A program made the position numbers and the translations under genes. The notes below the pieces were generated by a model. The model was not told where the DNA came from and did no database searches. It saw only the letters and a program-made list of their open reading frames with translations. Positions 54,466-64,000 of a stretch of 64,000 nucleotides of DNA are shown piece by piece; position 1 is the first letter of the stretch; each line of letters starts with the position of its first letter. The DNA comes from Calothrix sp. PCC 6303 (lineage in GTDB: Bacteria; Cyanobacteriota; Cyanobacteriia; Cyanobacteriales; Nostocaceae): contig NC_019751.1 in assembly GCF_000317435.1 (NCBI RefSeq), positions 5,642,001 to 5,706,000 of the forward strand, in the 5' to 3' direction.

Positions 54466-55058
54466 TTTTTACCCAAACCCTTGGCAGCTTTATATTTTGG
54501 CTGTTCTGCTTTAGCACCTGTATATCCAGTCATCAGCCAAACTATTGAGCGAAATCCATCACGGACACACTTTTCAATCGGTTCTGGAGAATTCTGCGAA
54601 GGTACTGATACAGGTCTAAAATCAATCCCTCGACTACCCAAAACGATTTCACCAATTACACTAGCGCGGCGCATGTGATAATCAGAAGTGATTAAATACA
54701 CACTCTTGATCCCACGGGCTTCCAATTCATCTACAATCGTTGTAAAATTGGTGACAGTATCCACTGCATCATAGTCAAGATGTAAGCGATTTGTATCCAC
54801 ACCCTGTTTGACAAATACCTTCTTGGTGGGAACTGTAGGACTACCACCAGAAATCCAAATCGGCATATTCTGATGCTTACGGGCAAATTTAGCGGTAAAT
54901 TGCTCTCGCTCTAATTTCTGTGTCGAACCACCCAAAACTAAGATCGCTTCCGGATGTTTAAATTGACTTGCGACTTCTTTATAAGCCCACACTGCCATCA
55001 GCGGCAGAGTCAGCATGAGTAAACGAGTGGGAATAGCTTTTCTAAATAGCTTATTCAA
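54462..55058 (-). CDS. YdcF/DUF218 family membrane-anchored protein
   Basis: The 198-residue protein has an N-terminal membrane anchor (PTRLLMLTLPLMAVWAYKE) and a DUF218 domain: AILVLGGSTQKLEREQF, IWISGGSP, YLITSDYHMRRA, where the GG and SDxHM motifs are diagnostic. Family members such as SanA/ElyC affect cell-envelope polymer synthesis; the precise reaction is not known. The start is a TTG at 55058, supported by the sensible basic/hydrophobic N-terminus. No downstream partner. Confidence 0.85.
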   Translation of the reverse strand: MNKLFRKAIPTRLLMLTLPLMAVWAYKEVASQFKHPEAILVLGGSTQKLEREQFTAKFARKHQNMPIWISGGSPTVPTKKVFVKQGVDTNRLHLDYDAVDTVTNFTTIVDELEARGIKSVYLITSDYHMRRASVIGEIVLGSRGIDFRPVSVPSQNSPEPIEKCVRDGFRSIVWLMTGYTGAKAEQPKYKAAKGLGKN

Positions 55059-55584
55059 GGTTCAACCGGATCAATTTTACAATGGTTTTTCTCTGAAAAT
55101 GATTAATTGCTTTTAGGTTAGCAAAGTTAGGGAAAATCAGTCACCAGTTATCGAATTTGTTCCCTGTTCCCTAATTTTAATTACTGTTTAACGTCTAGAT
55201 TAAAGATCATACAGAAGCAAACCTCCACAAGCTAGCATTAAGATTCTACGTCAGTCAGGGATCACCAACGGGAAATTTTAATAAATAACTGCATTTTGCC
55301 ATCAGTATGGGGCACAGGTTTAGAATTGGCAGTAATATTGCTAAATGCAGAATTTTGAAGACTAACTTTTTAGCGCATCAATGCCAAATCTACTGTGTTT
55401 GAGCAAAATTTGGAAACGCTATCTTTTTAGCAAAGGATTTCCAGAATGTAAACAGGCAAAATTACCCTACATTCCCAATCCACAATATTTTTAGTCTGGT
55501 TAGGACGAAATAGAGCTATCCGCTACTTAATTAATTATATATTTGTGGAGATTTCCGGAGATATTCTCGGATATATTTCTCCAA
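55059..55584. other. intergenic region upstream of YdcF-type gene
   Basis: About 530 bases with no gene or strong repeat. It separates the YdcF-type gene from the tRNA-Arg gene. No integrase or att duplication of the tRNA 3' end was seen. Confidence 0.4.
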
Positions 55585-55658
55585 CGGGACTGGCCAGGCT
55601 CGAACCGGCGACCTAGCGCTTAGGAGGCGCTCGCTCTATCCATCTGAGCTACAGCCCC
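55585..55658 (-). tRNA. tRNA-Arg (anticodon CCT)
   Basis: A 74-nt cloverleaf on the minus strand. Acceptor GGGGCTG pairs with CAGTCCC (one G-U), D-arm GCTC/GAGC, anticodon stem AGCGC/GCGCT with loop CTCCTAA (anticodon CCT, reading AGG), and T-arm GCCGG/CTGGC with loop TTCGAGC. CCA is not encoded. It lies just upstream of the tocopherol-cyclase gene's 3' end, on the same strand. Confidence 0.93.
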
Positions 55659-55691
55659 AAGGAATTACAGGATATCATAATCAGGATATTT

Positions 55692-56834
<1,143 letters not shown>

Positions 56835-56946
56835 TTAGTAAGTCCGTAATAGCTTACCTGAGAACTAACTGCGAGCAAAACTAACCGTGGGAAGTTGTCT
56901 TTGACAGTGGACAGTGGACAGTGATGTATTCACGAAGTCAGAGGAA

Positions 56947-56969
56947 ACCTCGTCGTTAGACGGCGAGGT
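56947..56969. repeat. ACCTCGTCG/CGGCGAGGT hairpin
   Basis: Arms ACCTCG and CGAGGT with an inner TCG/CGG near-pair form a small hairpin in the 330-base gap upstream of the WD40 gene. The adjacent DNA holds direct repeats of the type ACTGATAACTG (57065-57090). No other feature is seen in this gap. Confidence 0.45.
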
Positions 56970-57119
56970 CTCTCTGACCTTGGGTTGAAGTCCCCCGACT
57001 TCTGACAAGTGCTAGGTTTCAGTCGGGTTAAAATCCCGGGCTGAAATTGTGATAACTGACAACTGGTAACTGATGACTGATAACTGATTTAACTTTCCTT
57101 GTGGGAAATTACTACATTC

Positions 57120-59483
57120 ATGACAAAACGCCAACTTCTCGAATTTATTGAATATATCTCTCTCGGATTGACTGCATGGGGTGCAATTGCTGGATCCATT
57201 AGTCAAGATTATGCTTATGCGGTAATTCCTTTGACTTTAACCGTTGGTTTAATCATTATCAACCAACAGCGATCGCGTAAATTGATCCAGCACCAAGAAG
57301 ATACGCTGGAGGAACTACAGGAATCCAGACAACCACTGAATTCTGGCAATAGTGACCAAATTGAACAATTACGGCAAAATCAACTCCAAAGAATTGATCT
57401 GATTAATAAGCGGGTTTCTCAAATTGATGCTGCAACTCAGCAGGTTAATAGCAGTTTTCAAGCACAGCAAAAACATTTAGATGATCTTAATCAGCGTTTG
57501 GCAAGATTTGATAATTTTACTCAAGGTATAAATACTGCTCAATTACAAATAGAAAAACTCACTAAAAATCAACAGCAAAGTCTCAATATTATTAATCAAC
57601 GCCTTACACAAATTGATGTTTTGACAAAACAAGTAAATAATATTATCGAGCGACAATCTGTGCAAAATCAGCAAATTCCTGAAAATCAAGCAGGCTCGAA
57701 AAATATCGATGCTTTCAGAGAGCAATTTAATCTTGTTAATCAACAAATTAAACAACTCCAAGATAATCAGCAGCAAGGTGTTAATATTATTAACCAGCGT
57801 TGGGCACAAATTGAGGGTTTTGCTCAACAAGTAAATTTAACAAAACAACAAGTTGAGCAGTTGCAACAAACTCAAAGACAAAGCATTACTGCAATTAATC
57901 AGCGTTTTAGTCAACTTGATACTGCAATGCAACAGCTAAATAATAATCAAAATCAGAATATCACCAGTCCCTCACAAAGTATTAATATTGATGCTCTGAA
58001 TCAGTTAACAGAATTATTAAATCGAACTCAACAACAGGTTGCCGAATTAGAACGAAATCAGCAACAAAATATTGCTGCCATCAATCAGCGGTTGATTAGA
58101 TTAGATGAGTCTACACACAATCTAACTAATTTAATTACTCAACAAATTGAAAAGTTACAAACTAATCAACAATTAAATGTAACTGCCCTCAGCAATGGCT
58201 TTAATCAACAGATTGAGGAACTGCGTAAAAATCAGCAGGAAATTAGCAAAATTATTAATAGTGAATTGTCGCAAATCAAAAATGCGATCGCCGAAAATAA
58301 AAATATTATAGTTAAACCATCTTTACCCCCATCAAATCAGTCACAACAAGCCCAATCTTCAGGAACTATCTCCATCCCTACACCACCAGAAAAATCTACT
58401 CAGCCAGAAGCAAATAAAACCCAATTACAGCCTAATCAAAAACAGCCCACACAGCAAAATACTAACCCCCCACTAGTTAAAAAGCCACCCAATCAAACTA
58501 ATTTAATTCCTCCAACACCCAAGCAAATTAATCAATATACTCAAGCTGATTCCATCCAAGTTCTCAAAGAGCATACTGATTTAGTTCTGTCGGTGGCATT
58601 TAGCCCCCAAGGGACTTTACTCGCTAGCGGAAGTCAAGATAAAACAATTATTATTTGGAATTTATTAAAACAAGAATATATTACTTTAACCGGACATAAT
58701 GAAGCTGTAAATTCAGTGGCTTTTAGTCCAGATAGTCAAATTTTAGCTAGTTGTAGTGATGATAATACGATTAAATTTTGGAATGCCGAAAATGGTCTAG
58801 AAATCAATACACTTATCGGTCATCAAGATAAAGTATTTGGGATTGCCTTTAGCCCAGATGGCAGAACTTTAGCTAGTTGCAGTAAAGATAAAACTGTTAA
58901 GCTTTGGTCTGTTGATGCAGGTAGGGAAATTGAAACTTTACGGGGACATGCTGATGAAGTTTTATGTGTCACCTTCAGTGGAGATGGAGAAATTATCGCT
59001 AGTGGGGCTGGTAGAAGCGATAAAACTATCAAAATTTGGCATTTAGAACAACATAAGTTTTTAACTTTGACTCGACACATGGATGATGTAACAACGGTTG
59101 CTTGCAGTCCTAATGGAAAAATTTTTGCTAGTGGGAGTTGGGATACAACAATTAAATTATGGAACTTTGAAACTGGCAAAGAATTAACTTCTTTGGAAGG
59201 TCATTCTGATTATATTTATGCAGTAGCATTTAGTCCTAGTGGAAAGATTCTCGCTAGTGGTAGCCGAGATAAAACAGTTAAATTATGGCTTGTGGATACT
59301 GGTGGTGAATTACAAACTTTTGCTGGACATGAAGATTGGGTTTATACTGTTGCCTTTAGTGCTGATGGGAAAATTTTAGCAAGTGGTAGTGGGGATAAAA
59401 ATATTTTGTTAATTCCAATTAATGATGTGAGTAGTACAGGTAAGCGGCAAGGATATCAGATGCGAATTCGTGCTAACGATTAA
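57120..59483 (+). CDS. membrane-anchored coiled-coil WD40 protein
   Basis: The 787-residue protein has two N-terminal membrane helices (ISLGLTAWGAIAGSI and YAVIPLTLTVGLIII), a long Gln/Asn-rich coiled coil (about 70-400) made of related units such as QLQDNQQQGVNIINQR and QLQQTQRQSITAINQR, a Pro/Gln linker (about 400-470), and seven WD40 blades (from VLKEHTDLVLSVAFSP). The WD40 part is a protein-binding propeller. The coiled coil probably oligomerises. I chose ATG at 57120 over the TTG at 57099, which only adds MWEITTF. Function unknown; cyanobacteria have many such proteins. Confidence 0.82.
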   Translation: MTKRQLLEFIEYISLGLTAWGAIAGSISQDYAYAVIPLTLTVGLIIINQQRSRKLIQHQEDTLEELQESRQPLNSGNSDQIEQLRQNQLQRIDLINKRVSQIDAATQQVNSSFQAQQKHLDDLNQRLARFDNFTQGINTAQLQIEKLTKNQQQSLNIINQRLTQIDVLTKQVNNIIERQSVQNQQIPENQAGSKNIDAFREQFNLVNQQIKQLQDNQQQGVNIINQRWAQIEGFAQQVNLTKQQVEQLQQTQRQSITAINQRFSQLDTAMQQLNNNQNQNITSPSQSINIDALNQLTELLNRTQQQVAELERNQQQNIAAINQRLIRLDESTHNLTNLITQQIEKLQTNQQLNVTALSNGFNQQIEELRKNQQEISKIINSELSQIKNAIAENKNIIVKPSLPPSNQSQQAQSSGTISIPTPPEKSTQPEANKTQLQPNQKQPTQQNTNPPLVKKPPNQTNLIPPTPKQINQYTQADSIQVLKEHTDLVLSVAFSPQGTLLASGSQDKTIIIWNLLKQEYITLTGHNEAVNSVAFSPDSQILASCSDDNTIKFWNAENGLEINTLIGHQDKVFGIAFSPDGRTLASCSKDKTVKLWSVDAGREIETLRGHADEVLCVTFSGDGEIIASGAGRSDKTIKIWHLEQHKFLTLTRHMDDVTTVACSPNGKIFASGSWDTTIKLWNFETGKELTSLEGHSDYIYAVAFSPSGKILASGSRDKTVKLWLVDTGGELQTFAGHEDWVYTVAFSADGKILASGSGDKNILLIPINDVSSTGKRQGYQMRIRAND

Positions 59484-59499
59484 AAAATAAGTAATGAGT

Positions 59500-60105
59500 A
59501 TGTTTTGTAACCGGGATGTAAAAAATATCTTTGCGGGGTCATCCGACGGAAGTAAACGTGCCAAACCCCCAAAGTTATTTCAGGGAGGGGAGATGCTAAA
59601 TTTAGCTGGAACAGCAGAAGCCCCACGTCTCACTTTTAGCAGCGTGGGATGAATGCGGAACGAATTGTGCCGTAGGCTTGTGAGTATTACCGCGTGATCT
59701 AATTGTATTTGAGCAACGCGAAAACAAAGTAGACCAGAGCAACAATACGAGCCGAATATTTTACTTTTATTCGTATTTTTGGTAGAATTATGTTGGTTAA
59801 CCTCATCCACATTGGTGTCTGATAAGCCTCTGTCCAGTGGCAATGCGATCATTGGTAAGCGACTCCGTTGCACAGCATGAAAGTAGGTCGGCACATCTTG
59901 ATTAATACAAATATCCATTGGGTTGTCCCATAGCGCGAATAAGCCAGCACTCATCCGGGGCAGTAAAATTTGTAGGGTACAAGGTAAGAAATTTACAGTC
60001 TGCGGAGGGGCTTCTCGTAGACTCAAAACAAAGCTCAGTTAATGTCCGGATTAGGAGTCGCTGAGAAGCCCACACTGTACGCTTGCGTCAGTGTGGGAGT
60101 ATGTC
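59500..60105 (+). pseudogene. possible tnpB 3' remnant with IS200/IS605-type right-end hairpin
   Basis: One plus-strand frame reads NRDVKNIFAGSSDGSKR and then GEMLNLAGTAEAPRL before a stop, loosely resembling a TnpB C-terminus (RDxNAAxNI, then a tail) with a deletion. At 60069-60097 the hairpin CCCACACTG...CAGTGTGGG is followed by AGTATGTCA, the same end signature as the intact element at 23035 (GGGGAGTATGTCA). The 400 bases between are non-coding. No intact gene is present. Assignment of the coding part is weak; the end hairpin is stronger. Confidence 0.4.
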
Positions 60106-60150
60106 ACGAAAAAGTTAAAATAGGTACATCATACGAAGATTAATACTTTT

Positions 60151-60771
60151 ATGAGTGATGTACCTATTGATACTAATCAAGCTTACGGTATTTTGGGGCT
60201 AAAACCAGGTGCGTCGCTGGATGAGGTTAGGAAAGCTTACCGTGGTTTGGTGAAAAAATGCCATCCTGACTGTTTTACTGATCTAACAGAAAAACAAGAA
60301 GCAGAAGAAATTATCAAAAAAATTAATGCTGCTTACAGAATTCTCAAGTCAGAGGTATCTGTCTCTTCGGATTTTTCAGATGCAGTTGAATCAGCAGTAC
60401 CCAAATCCCCCAATAAAACCAAAATTTATGCCAAAACATCAAGCGCAGAAAGGTTTTATGAAAGTGGGGTGGAGAATGTACAACTGGGTAAATATGAAAA
60501 TGCGATCGCTGATTTTACTCAAGCTATTAAAATTAACCCCAACTACATCGAAGCGTATAAATATCGTGGTTTGGTTTGTTCCCAACTGGGTTATGAATAT
60601 CGCGCCACCGCTGACTTAAGCAAAGCTGCACAGTTAGAACGTCGCTATCGTGGGAAATACAGCAAATCACCTGCACAACCCTATTATTCAACCTATCAGA
60701 GATCCAAGAAAAATCGTTCTCCAATTCATAAGCTTTGTCAGACTTTAAAGCGCTGGTTGAGGTTGGGGTGA
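60151..60771 (+). CDS. J-domain and TPR protein
   Basis: The 206-residue protein begins with a DnaJ J-domain (about 8-68) with the HPD motif in KKCHPDCFTD, so it should stimulate a DnaK ATPase. Two TPR-like units follow (FYESGVENVQLGKYENAIAD and AYKYRGLVCSQLGYEYRATA), then a basic C-terminus. No zinc or C-terminal DnaJ substrate domain. It is probably a specialised co-chaperone linking DnaK to a protein partner. It lies directly upstream of dnaE-C by position only. Confidence 0.88.
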   Translation: MSDVPIDTNQAYGILGLKPGASLDEVRKAYRGLVKKCHPDCFTDLTEKQEAEEIIKKINAAYRILKSEVSVSSDFSDAVESAVPKSPNKTKIYAKTSSAERFYESGVENVQLGKYENAIADFTQAIKINPNYIEAYKYRGLVCSQLGYEYRATADLSKAAQLERRYRGKYSKSPAQPYYSTYQRSKKNRSPIHKLCQTLKRWLRLG

Positions 60772-60866
60772 AGCAAAGAGACTTCCAACAAGTTAGTATA
60801 AACTGGTGTTCTGCGATAAATTATTGATATGATCGCTGGTCTTCATGGTTTTCTGGGGTTAAAGTT

Positions 60867-60974
60867 ATGGTCAAAATAATTGCGAGAACATCCCTTGGCA
60901 CAGCGAATGTCTATGATATTGGGGTGGAACGTGACCATAATTTTACTATTCGTGGTGGTTTGGTGGCTGCCAAT
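60867..60974 (+). other. IntC coding segment of the split DnaE intein
   Basis: Codons 1-36 of the dnaE-C gene. The terminal AAN at the splice junction and +1 Cys match the DnaE intein class (commonly ASN followed by CFN). The penultimate Ala where many inteins have His is normal-like for this class, which uses Ser or Ala there. Confidence 0.9.
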
Positions 60975-62222
60975 TGCTTCAACAAATCCCACTCTACTGC
61001 CTATGGTTATGTGACCTATCAAACTGCGTATTTAAAGGCAAATTATCCTTTAGAATACATGGCAGCTTTGCTGACATCCAATAGTGGGGATACTGACAAG
61101 GTACAGAGATATATCTCCAGTTCCATCACTATGGGTATTCCCATTGATCCACCTGATATTAACCGTTCTGGATTAGATTTTACCCCAGCAAACGAGCATA
61201 TTTTATTTGGGTTTTCGGCAATTAAAGGTTTGGGACAAAATGCGATCGCATCTATTATTGAAGCTAGGGAAACAGGTGACAAATTTCAGGCTCTGGCTGA
61301 TTTTTGCGATCGCGTAGATTTACGAGCAGTTAGCCGCAAAACCATTGAATCCCTGATCTACTGCGGAGCCTTCGACACAATCAGCAGTAACCGCCATCAA
61401 TTAATTAAAGACCTCGAATTCGTCTACGACTGGGCACAATCCCGCGCCAAAGACCGCGCAACCGGGCAAGGAAACTTATTTGATCTACTTTCAGGAAGTG
61501 GATTTTCTGGCAATTCGAGTAAAACCAACTCCAATACCGCTTTTGAATCCGCACCTAGGGCAAAACCCGTTCCCGATTTACCTCCCCAAGAAAAACTTCA
61601 CAAAGAAAAAGAATTACTCGGCTTTTACGTCTCGGATCACCCCCTCAAATCTATTCGTCAAACTGCGGGAATCCTGGCACCCATCAACCTTTCCCAAGTT
61701 AGTGAGCAAAAAGAGGATGCAGCAATATGTGTTGTAATTATGCTCAATAACGTGATCAAACGAGTCACCCAAAAAGGTGATGCGATGGCAATTTTACAAA
61801 TAGAGGATCTCACATCCCAATCGGAAGCAGTAGTTTTCCCCAAAACCTACGAACGTATTAGTTCTATCCTCCAAGTTGATGCTAGATTAATCCTCTGGGC
61901 AAAAATTAAACGTCGTGATGATCAAAATCAAATCATCGTCGATCATGTTGAAGCGGTAGAAACTGTACAAATGATCATGGTGGAACTTACACCTTATCAA
62001 GCAAGCACCATTGAAGAACAAAATCGTTTGCGAGATGTCCTCAAAGAACAAGTCGGAGAAAAAGATAAAGCCAAAGTTCCTGTAATTGGCATTGTGCAAG
62101 CAGGTGGTTTCCGTCAACTTGTGCGCTTTGGCAGACAATTTTGGGTACAGGATTCGATGAATGCTGTGATGGCTTTACAGAATGCTCAATTTTCTGCTCG
62201 GATTCAACCTTTGACAAATTAA
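60867..62222 (+). CDS. dnaE: DNA polymerase III alpha subunit C-terminal half with split-intein IntC
   Basis: Cyanobacterial dnaE is encoded in two distant parts joined by protein trans-splicing. Here the N-terminal 36 residues (MVKIIARTSLG to GLVAAN) are the IntC fragment: NVYDIGVERDHNF is block F, and the last residue Asn36 precedes Cys37 of the C-extein CFNKSHSTAYGYVTYQ. The extein of about 415 residues has a helix-hairpin-helix (FSAIKGLGQNAIASI) and an OB fold (VTQKGDAMAILQIEDL). The catalytic PHP and palm domains would be in the partner dnaE-N, not in this window. Splicing joins the extein to DnaE-N. Confidence 0.95.
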   Translation: MVKIIARTSLGTANVYDIGVERDHNFTIRGGLVAANCFNKSHSTAYGYVTYQTAYLKANYPLEYMAALLTSNSGDTDKVQRYISSSITMGIPIDPPDINRSGLDFTPANEHILFGFSAIKGLGQNAIASIIEARETGDKFQALADFCDRVDLRAVSRKTIESLIYCGAFDTISSNRHQLIKDLEFVYDWAQSRAKDRATGQGNLFDLLSGSGFSGNSSKTNSNTAFESAPRAKPVPDLPPQEKLHKEKELLGFYVSDHPLKSIRQTAGILAPINLSQVSEQKEDAAICVVIMLNNVIKRVTQKGDAMAILQIEDLTSQSEAVVFPKTYERISSILQVDARLILWAKIKRRDDQNQIIVDHVEAVETVQMIMVELTPYQASTIEEQNRLRDVLKEQVGEKDKAKVPVIGIVQAGGFRQLVRFGRQFWVQDSMNAVMALQNAQFSARIQPLTN

Positions 62223-62378
62223 TTTTTTGGGGTTTTTGAGGAGAATTACGGTAATTTTACAAGAAATAAGTCCCAAAGCCCCGCACTTTTAAGCCGGAGA
62301 GAGGTCAACTTTTATCAATTTCTTGGAAACGATGTAACCACACACTGTAAAATACGAAATTGTAACCAATACTAGACC

Positions 62379-63674
62379 GTGATTGAGCGTTATACTTTAC
62401 CCGAAATGGGTAATCTTTGGACTGATACCTACAAGTTTAAAACTTGGCTACAAGTAGAAATCGCTGTTTGTGAAGCCCAGGCTGAGTTAGGCTACACTCC
62501 CAGTGAAGCTGTAGCAGAGATTAAAGCAAAAGCAAATTTTGACCCGCAACGAATTTTAGAAATTGAGGCAGAAGTTCGCCACGATGTAATTGCTTTCTTG
62601 ACAAATGTCAATGAATATGTAGGTGATGCTGGGCGTTACATTCACTTAGGAATGACAAGTTCAGATGTTCTGGATACGGCTTTAGCGCTACAGATGGTTG
62701 CAAGTTTGGATTTGATTTTGCAGCGTCTTAACGATTTAATTGAGGTGATTCGAGAAAGGGCGCACGAACATCGTGATACTGTGATGATTGGGCGATCGCA
62801 TGGTATTCACGCTGAACCAATGACGTTTGGTTTTAAGTTAGCTGGCTGGTTAGCTGAAGCTTTACGGGGTAAGGAACGTTTAGAAATCATCCGTAAAGAC
62901 ATCGCAGTTGGTAAAATTTCTGGGGCAGTAGGAACCTACGCCAATATTGAACCCCGTGTAGAAGCCTTAGCTTGTGAGAAATTGGGACTCCAAGCTGACG
63001 CAGCATCAACCCAGGTGATTTCACGCGATCGCCATGCTGATTACGTGCAACAATTAGCGTTGCTAGCTTCTTCCATGGAAAGGTTTGCAGTGGAAATTCG
63101 CAACCTCCAAAAAACTGATGTCTTGGAAGTCGAAGAGTATTTTTCTAAGGGACAAAAAGGTTCCTCTGCAATGCCCCACAAACGTAATCCCATCCGTTCT
63201 GAGCGTTTGACAGGAATGGCAAGAATGGTACGCAGCTATGCGGTGGCAGCTTTGGAAAACGTTGCCCTATGGCACGAACGTGATATTTCCCACAGTTCAG
63301 TAGAACGGGTGATGTTACCAGATGCTTGTATTTTAACCCATTTTATGCTGGTAGAAATGACTCAATTAGTTAAAAATCTACTGGTATACCCCGAAAACAT
63401 GGAACGAAACATGAACTGTTATGGTGGGGTTGTATTCAGTCAGCGGGTAATGCTGACATTGGTTGAAAAAGGAATGCGTCGTGAGGATGCATATAAAATT
63501 GTTCAGGAAAATGCCCATACCGCTTGGAATCGTTCTGACGGCAATTTCCGAGAACTAATTAGTAATGATGTTAGGGTGAAAGAACAATTATCACCTACAG
63601 AAGTGGCAGATTGTTTCGATCCGCAACACCATCTACAACACTTAGGTACAGTTTATCAACGTTTAGGAATTTAG
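62379..63674 (+). CDS. purB: adenylosuccinate lyase
   Basis: PurB cleaves SAICAR and adenylosuccinate in purine synthesis. The 431-residue protein has the fumarase/aspartase superfamily motifs: MTSSDVLDTALALQM, GRSHGIHAEPMTFG (catalytic His) and the signature loop KGSSAMPHKRNPIRSE (catalytic Ser). It begins with GTG at 62379 (MIERYTLPEMG), which matches the family. Single gene. No other pur gene is adjacent. Confidence 0.96.
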   Translation: MIERYTLPEMGNLWTDTYKFKTWLQVEIAVCEAQAELGYTPSEAVAEIKAKANFDPQRILEIEAEVRHDVIAFLTNVNEYVGDAGRYIHLGMTSSDVLDTALALQMVASLDLILQRLNDLIEVIRERAHEHRDTVMIGRSHGIHAEPMTFGFKLAGWLAEALRGKERLEIIRKDIAVGKISGAVGTYANIEPRVEALACEKLGLQADAASTQVISRDRHADYVQQLALLASSMERFAVEIRNLQKTDVLEVEEYFSKGQKGSSAMPHKRNPIRSERLTGMARMVRSYAVAALENVALWHERDISHSSVERVMLPDACILTHFMLVEMTQLVKNLLVYPENMERNMNCYGGVVFSQRVMLTLVEKGMRREDAYKIVQENAHTAWNRSDGNFRELISNDVRVKEQLSPTEVADCFDPQHHLQHLGTVYQRLGI

Positions 63675-63826
63675 GGAATTTTATAGCGATCGCCTATTGA
63701 AACTATCCCTACTAAATGCCGATGAAAACAAAGGATTGTATTCAGGAAGCGATCGCTAACTTCAATTTTGAGCGCATCCACATGGAAAACCCTTACGATT
63801 AACTAGGAGGCAATATCATTGACTAT

Positions 63827-64000
63827 ATGAGACAGAAAAAATCACCTTGTTGGCAATTGGAGCTATATTTTTCCAACTTACCACGCTTTGTTGCGGTCTT
63901 AGTCATGATGGCGATCGCAATCTTGGGTAGTTTTATAGTAAATACTGGGATGAGTTATGCAGATACCATCGCAGCAACAAATATCACTGTTTATCATACT
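63827..64000 (+). CDS. start of an exported protein, incomplete at window end
   Basis: The first 58 codons only. A basic/amphipathic lead (MRQKKSPCWQLELYFSNLPR) precedes a strong hydrophobic stretch (FVAVLVMMAIAILGSFIV) and MSYADTIAAT, looking like a signal peptide with a possible cleavage after Ala-type SYA. AGGAGG is at 63805-63810, about 16 bases before this ATG, which is long; in-frame ATT or ATC codons lie closer, so the start is unsure. The product cannot be identified because the gene continues beyond the window. Confidence 0.5.
   Translation, partial: MRQKKSPCWQLELYFSNLPRFVAVLVMMAIAILGSFIVNTGMSYADTIAATNITVYHT

Noticed and set aside
55585-55658. tRNA-Arg as an integration site
   Set aside because: No integrase and no repeated tRNA 3' end was found in the window.
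59580-60026. A 148-codon minus-strand open frame
   Set aside because: No recognisable motif, no ribosome site, and it overlaps DNA better explained as a decayed mobile element with an end hairpin.
63722-63802. A 26-residue ORF (MKTKDCIQEAIANFNF...) between purB and the last gene
   Set aside because: It might be the start of a truncated small gene, but it is too short and has no clear ribosome site.

Overview
This window is chromosomal DNA from a cyanobacterium, most likely a filamentous one of the Nostocales. Four observations support this. The octamer GCGATCGC (HIP1) recurs across both coding and intergenic DNA. The dnaE gene here is only the C-terminal half and begins with a 36-residue split-intein C fragment, as in cyanobacteria. 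There is a tocopherol cyclase homologue. The intergenic DNA carries many short palindromic repeats. Genus cannot be fixed from the sequence. Apart from mobile DNA the content is ordinary core chromosome with accessory islands between genes.

Layout. 1-9 kb: pdxJ, rsmE, an M50-type membrane protease, clpB, a methyltransferase, cobO, a short LuxR-tail-like ORF, hisD. 9-10.7 kb: an exported SnoaL/EcaC-like protein, a decayed tnpB and repeats. 10.7-16 kb: an actin-like ATPase (ParM type) with a coiled-coil partner, DedA, a MITE-like repeat, a structured RNA candidate, a Gfo/Idh/MocA dehydrogenase and queC, which is flanked by a 17-bp palindrome. 16.2-18.2 kb: an intact IS1182-type element inserted into a second copy of the MITE-like repeat. 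18.6-23 kb: CDF metal transporter, a two-subunit sodium/solute symporter, and a CobO paralogue that has lost its P-loop. 23-24.4 kb: an apparently intact TnpB (RNA-guided nuclease) element without tnpA but with a tiny divergent ribbon-helix-helix-like gene. 24.5-37.6 kb: dcd, an exported unknown, alpha/beta hydrolase, thioredoxin-like protein, ferritin-like diiron protein, nucleotidyltransferase-like protein, cysteine desulfurase, phospholipase D-like lipoprotein, Cas4-like nuclease, an IscB/IsrB 3' remnant and LapA. 37.6-44.6 kb: a three-gene two-component cluster (eight-PAS kinase, Rcp1-type regulator, hybrid kinase). 44.9-64 kb: lptC, a LabA-like NYN protein, metG, acyltransferase, Sfp-type transferase, matrixin protease, secG, gpmI, DUF2288, YdcF, tRNA-Arg(CCT), tocopherol cyclase, a WD40 protein, a possible tnpB remnant, a J-domain/TPR protein, dnaE-C, purB and the start of an exported protein.

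The recurring theme is OMEGA-type (TnpB/IscB) mobile DNA at different stages of decay: one intact tnpB, one tnpB with internal deletion and repeat insertions, one possible tnpB tail, and one IscB/IsrB C-terminal fragment. Short palindromes and MITE-like repeats fill the gaps and in places enter coding frames (tnpB, possibly the 5' end of lptC). No CRISPR array, rRNA operon, prophage or integrase was found. Most genes stand alone. Credible operons are the ParM pair, the symporter pair, secG with the matrixin gene, and the two-component cluster.
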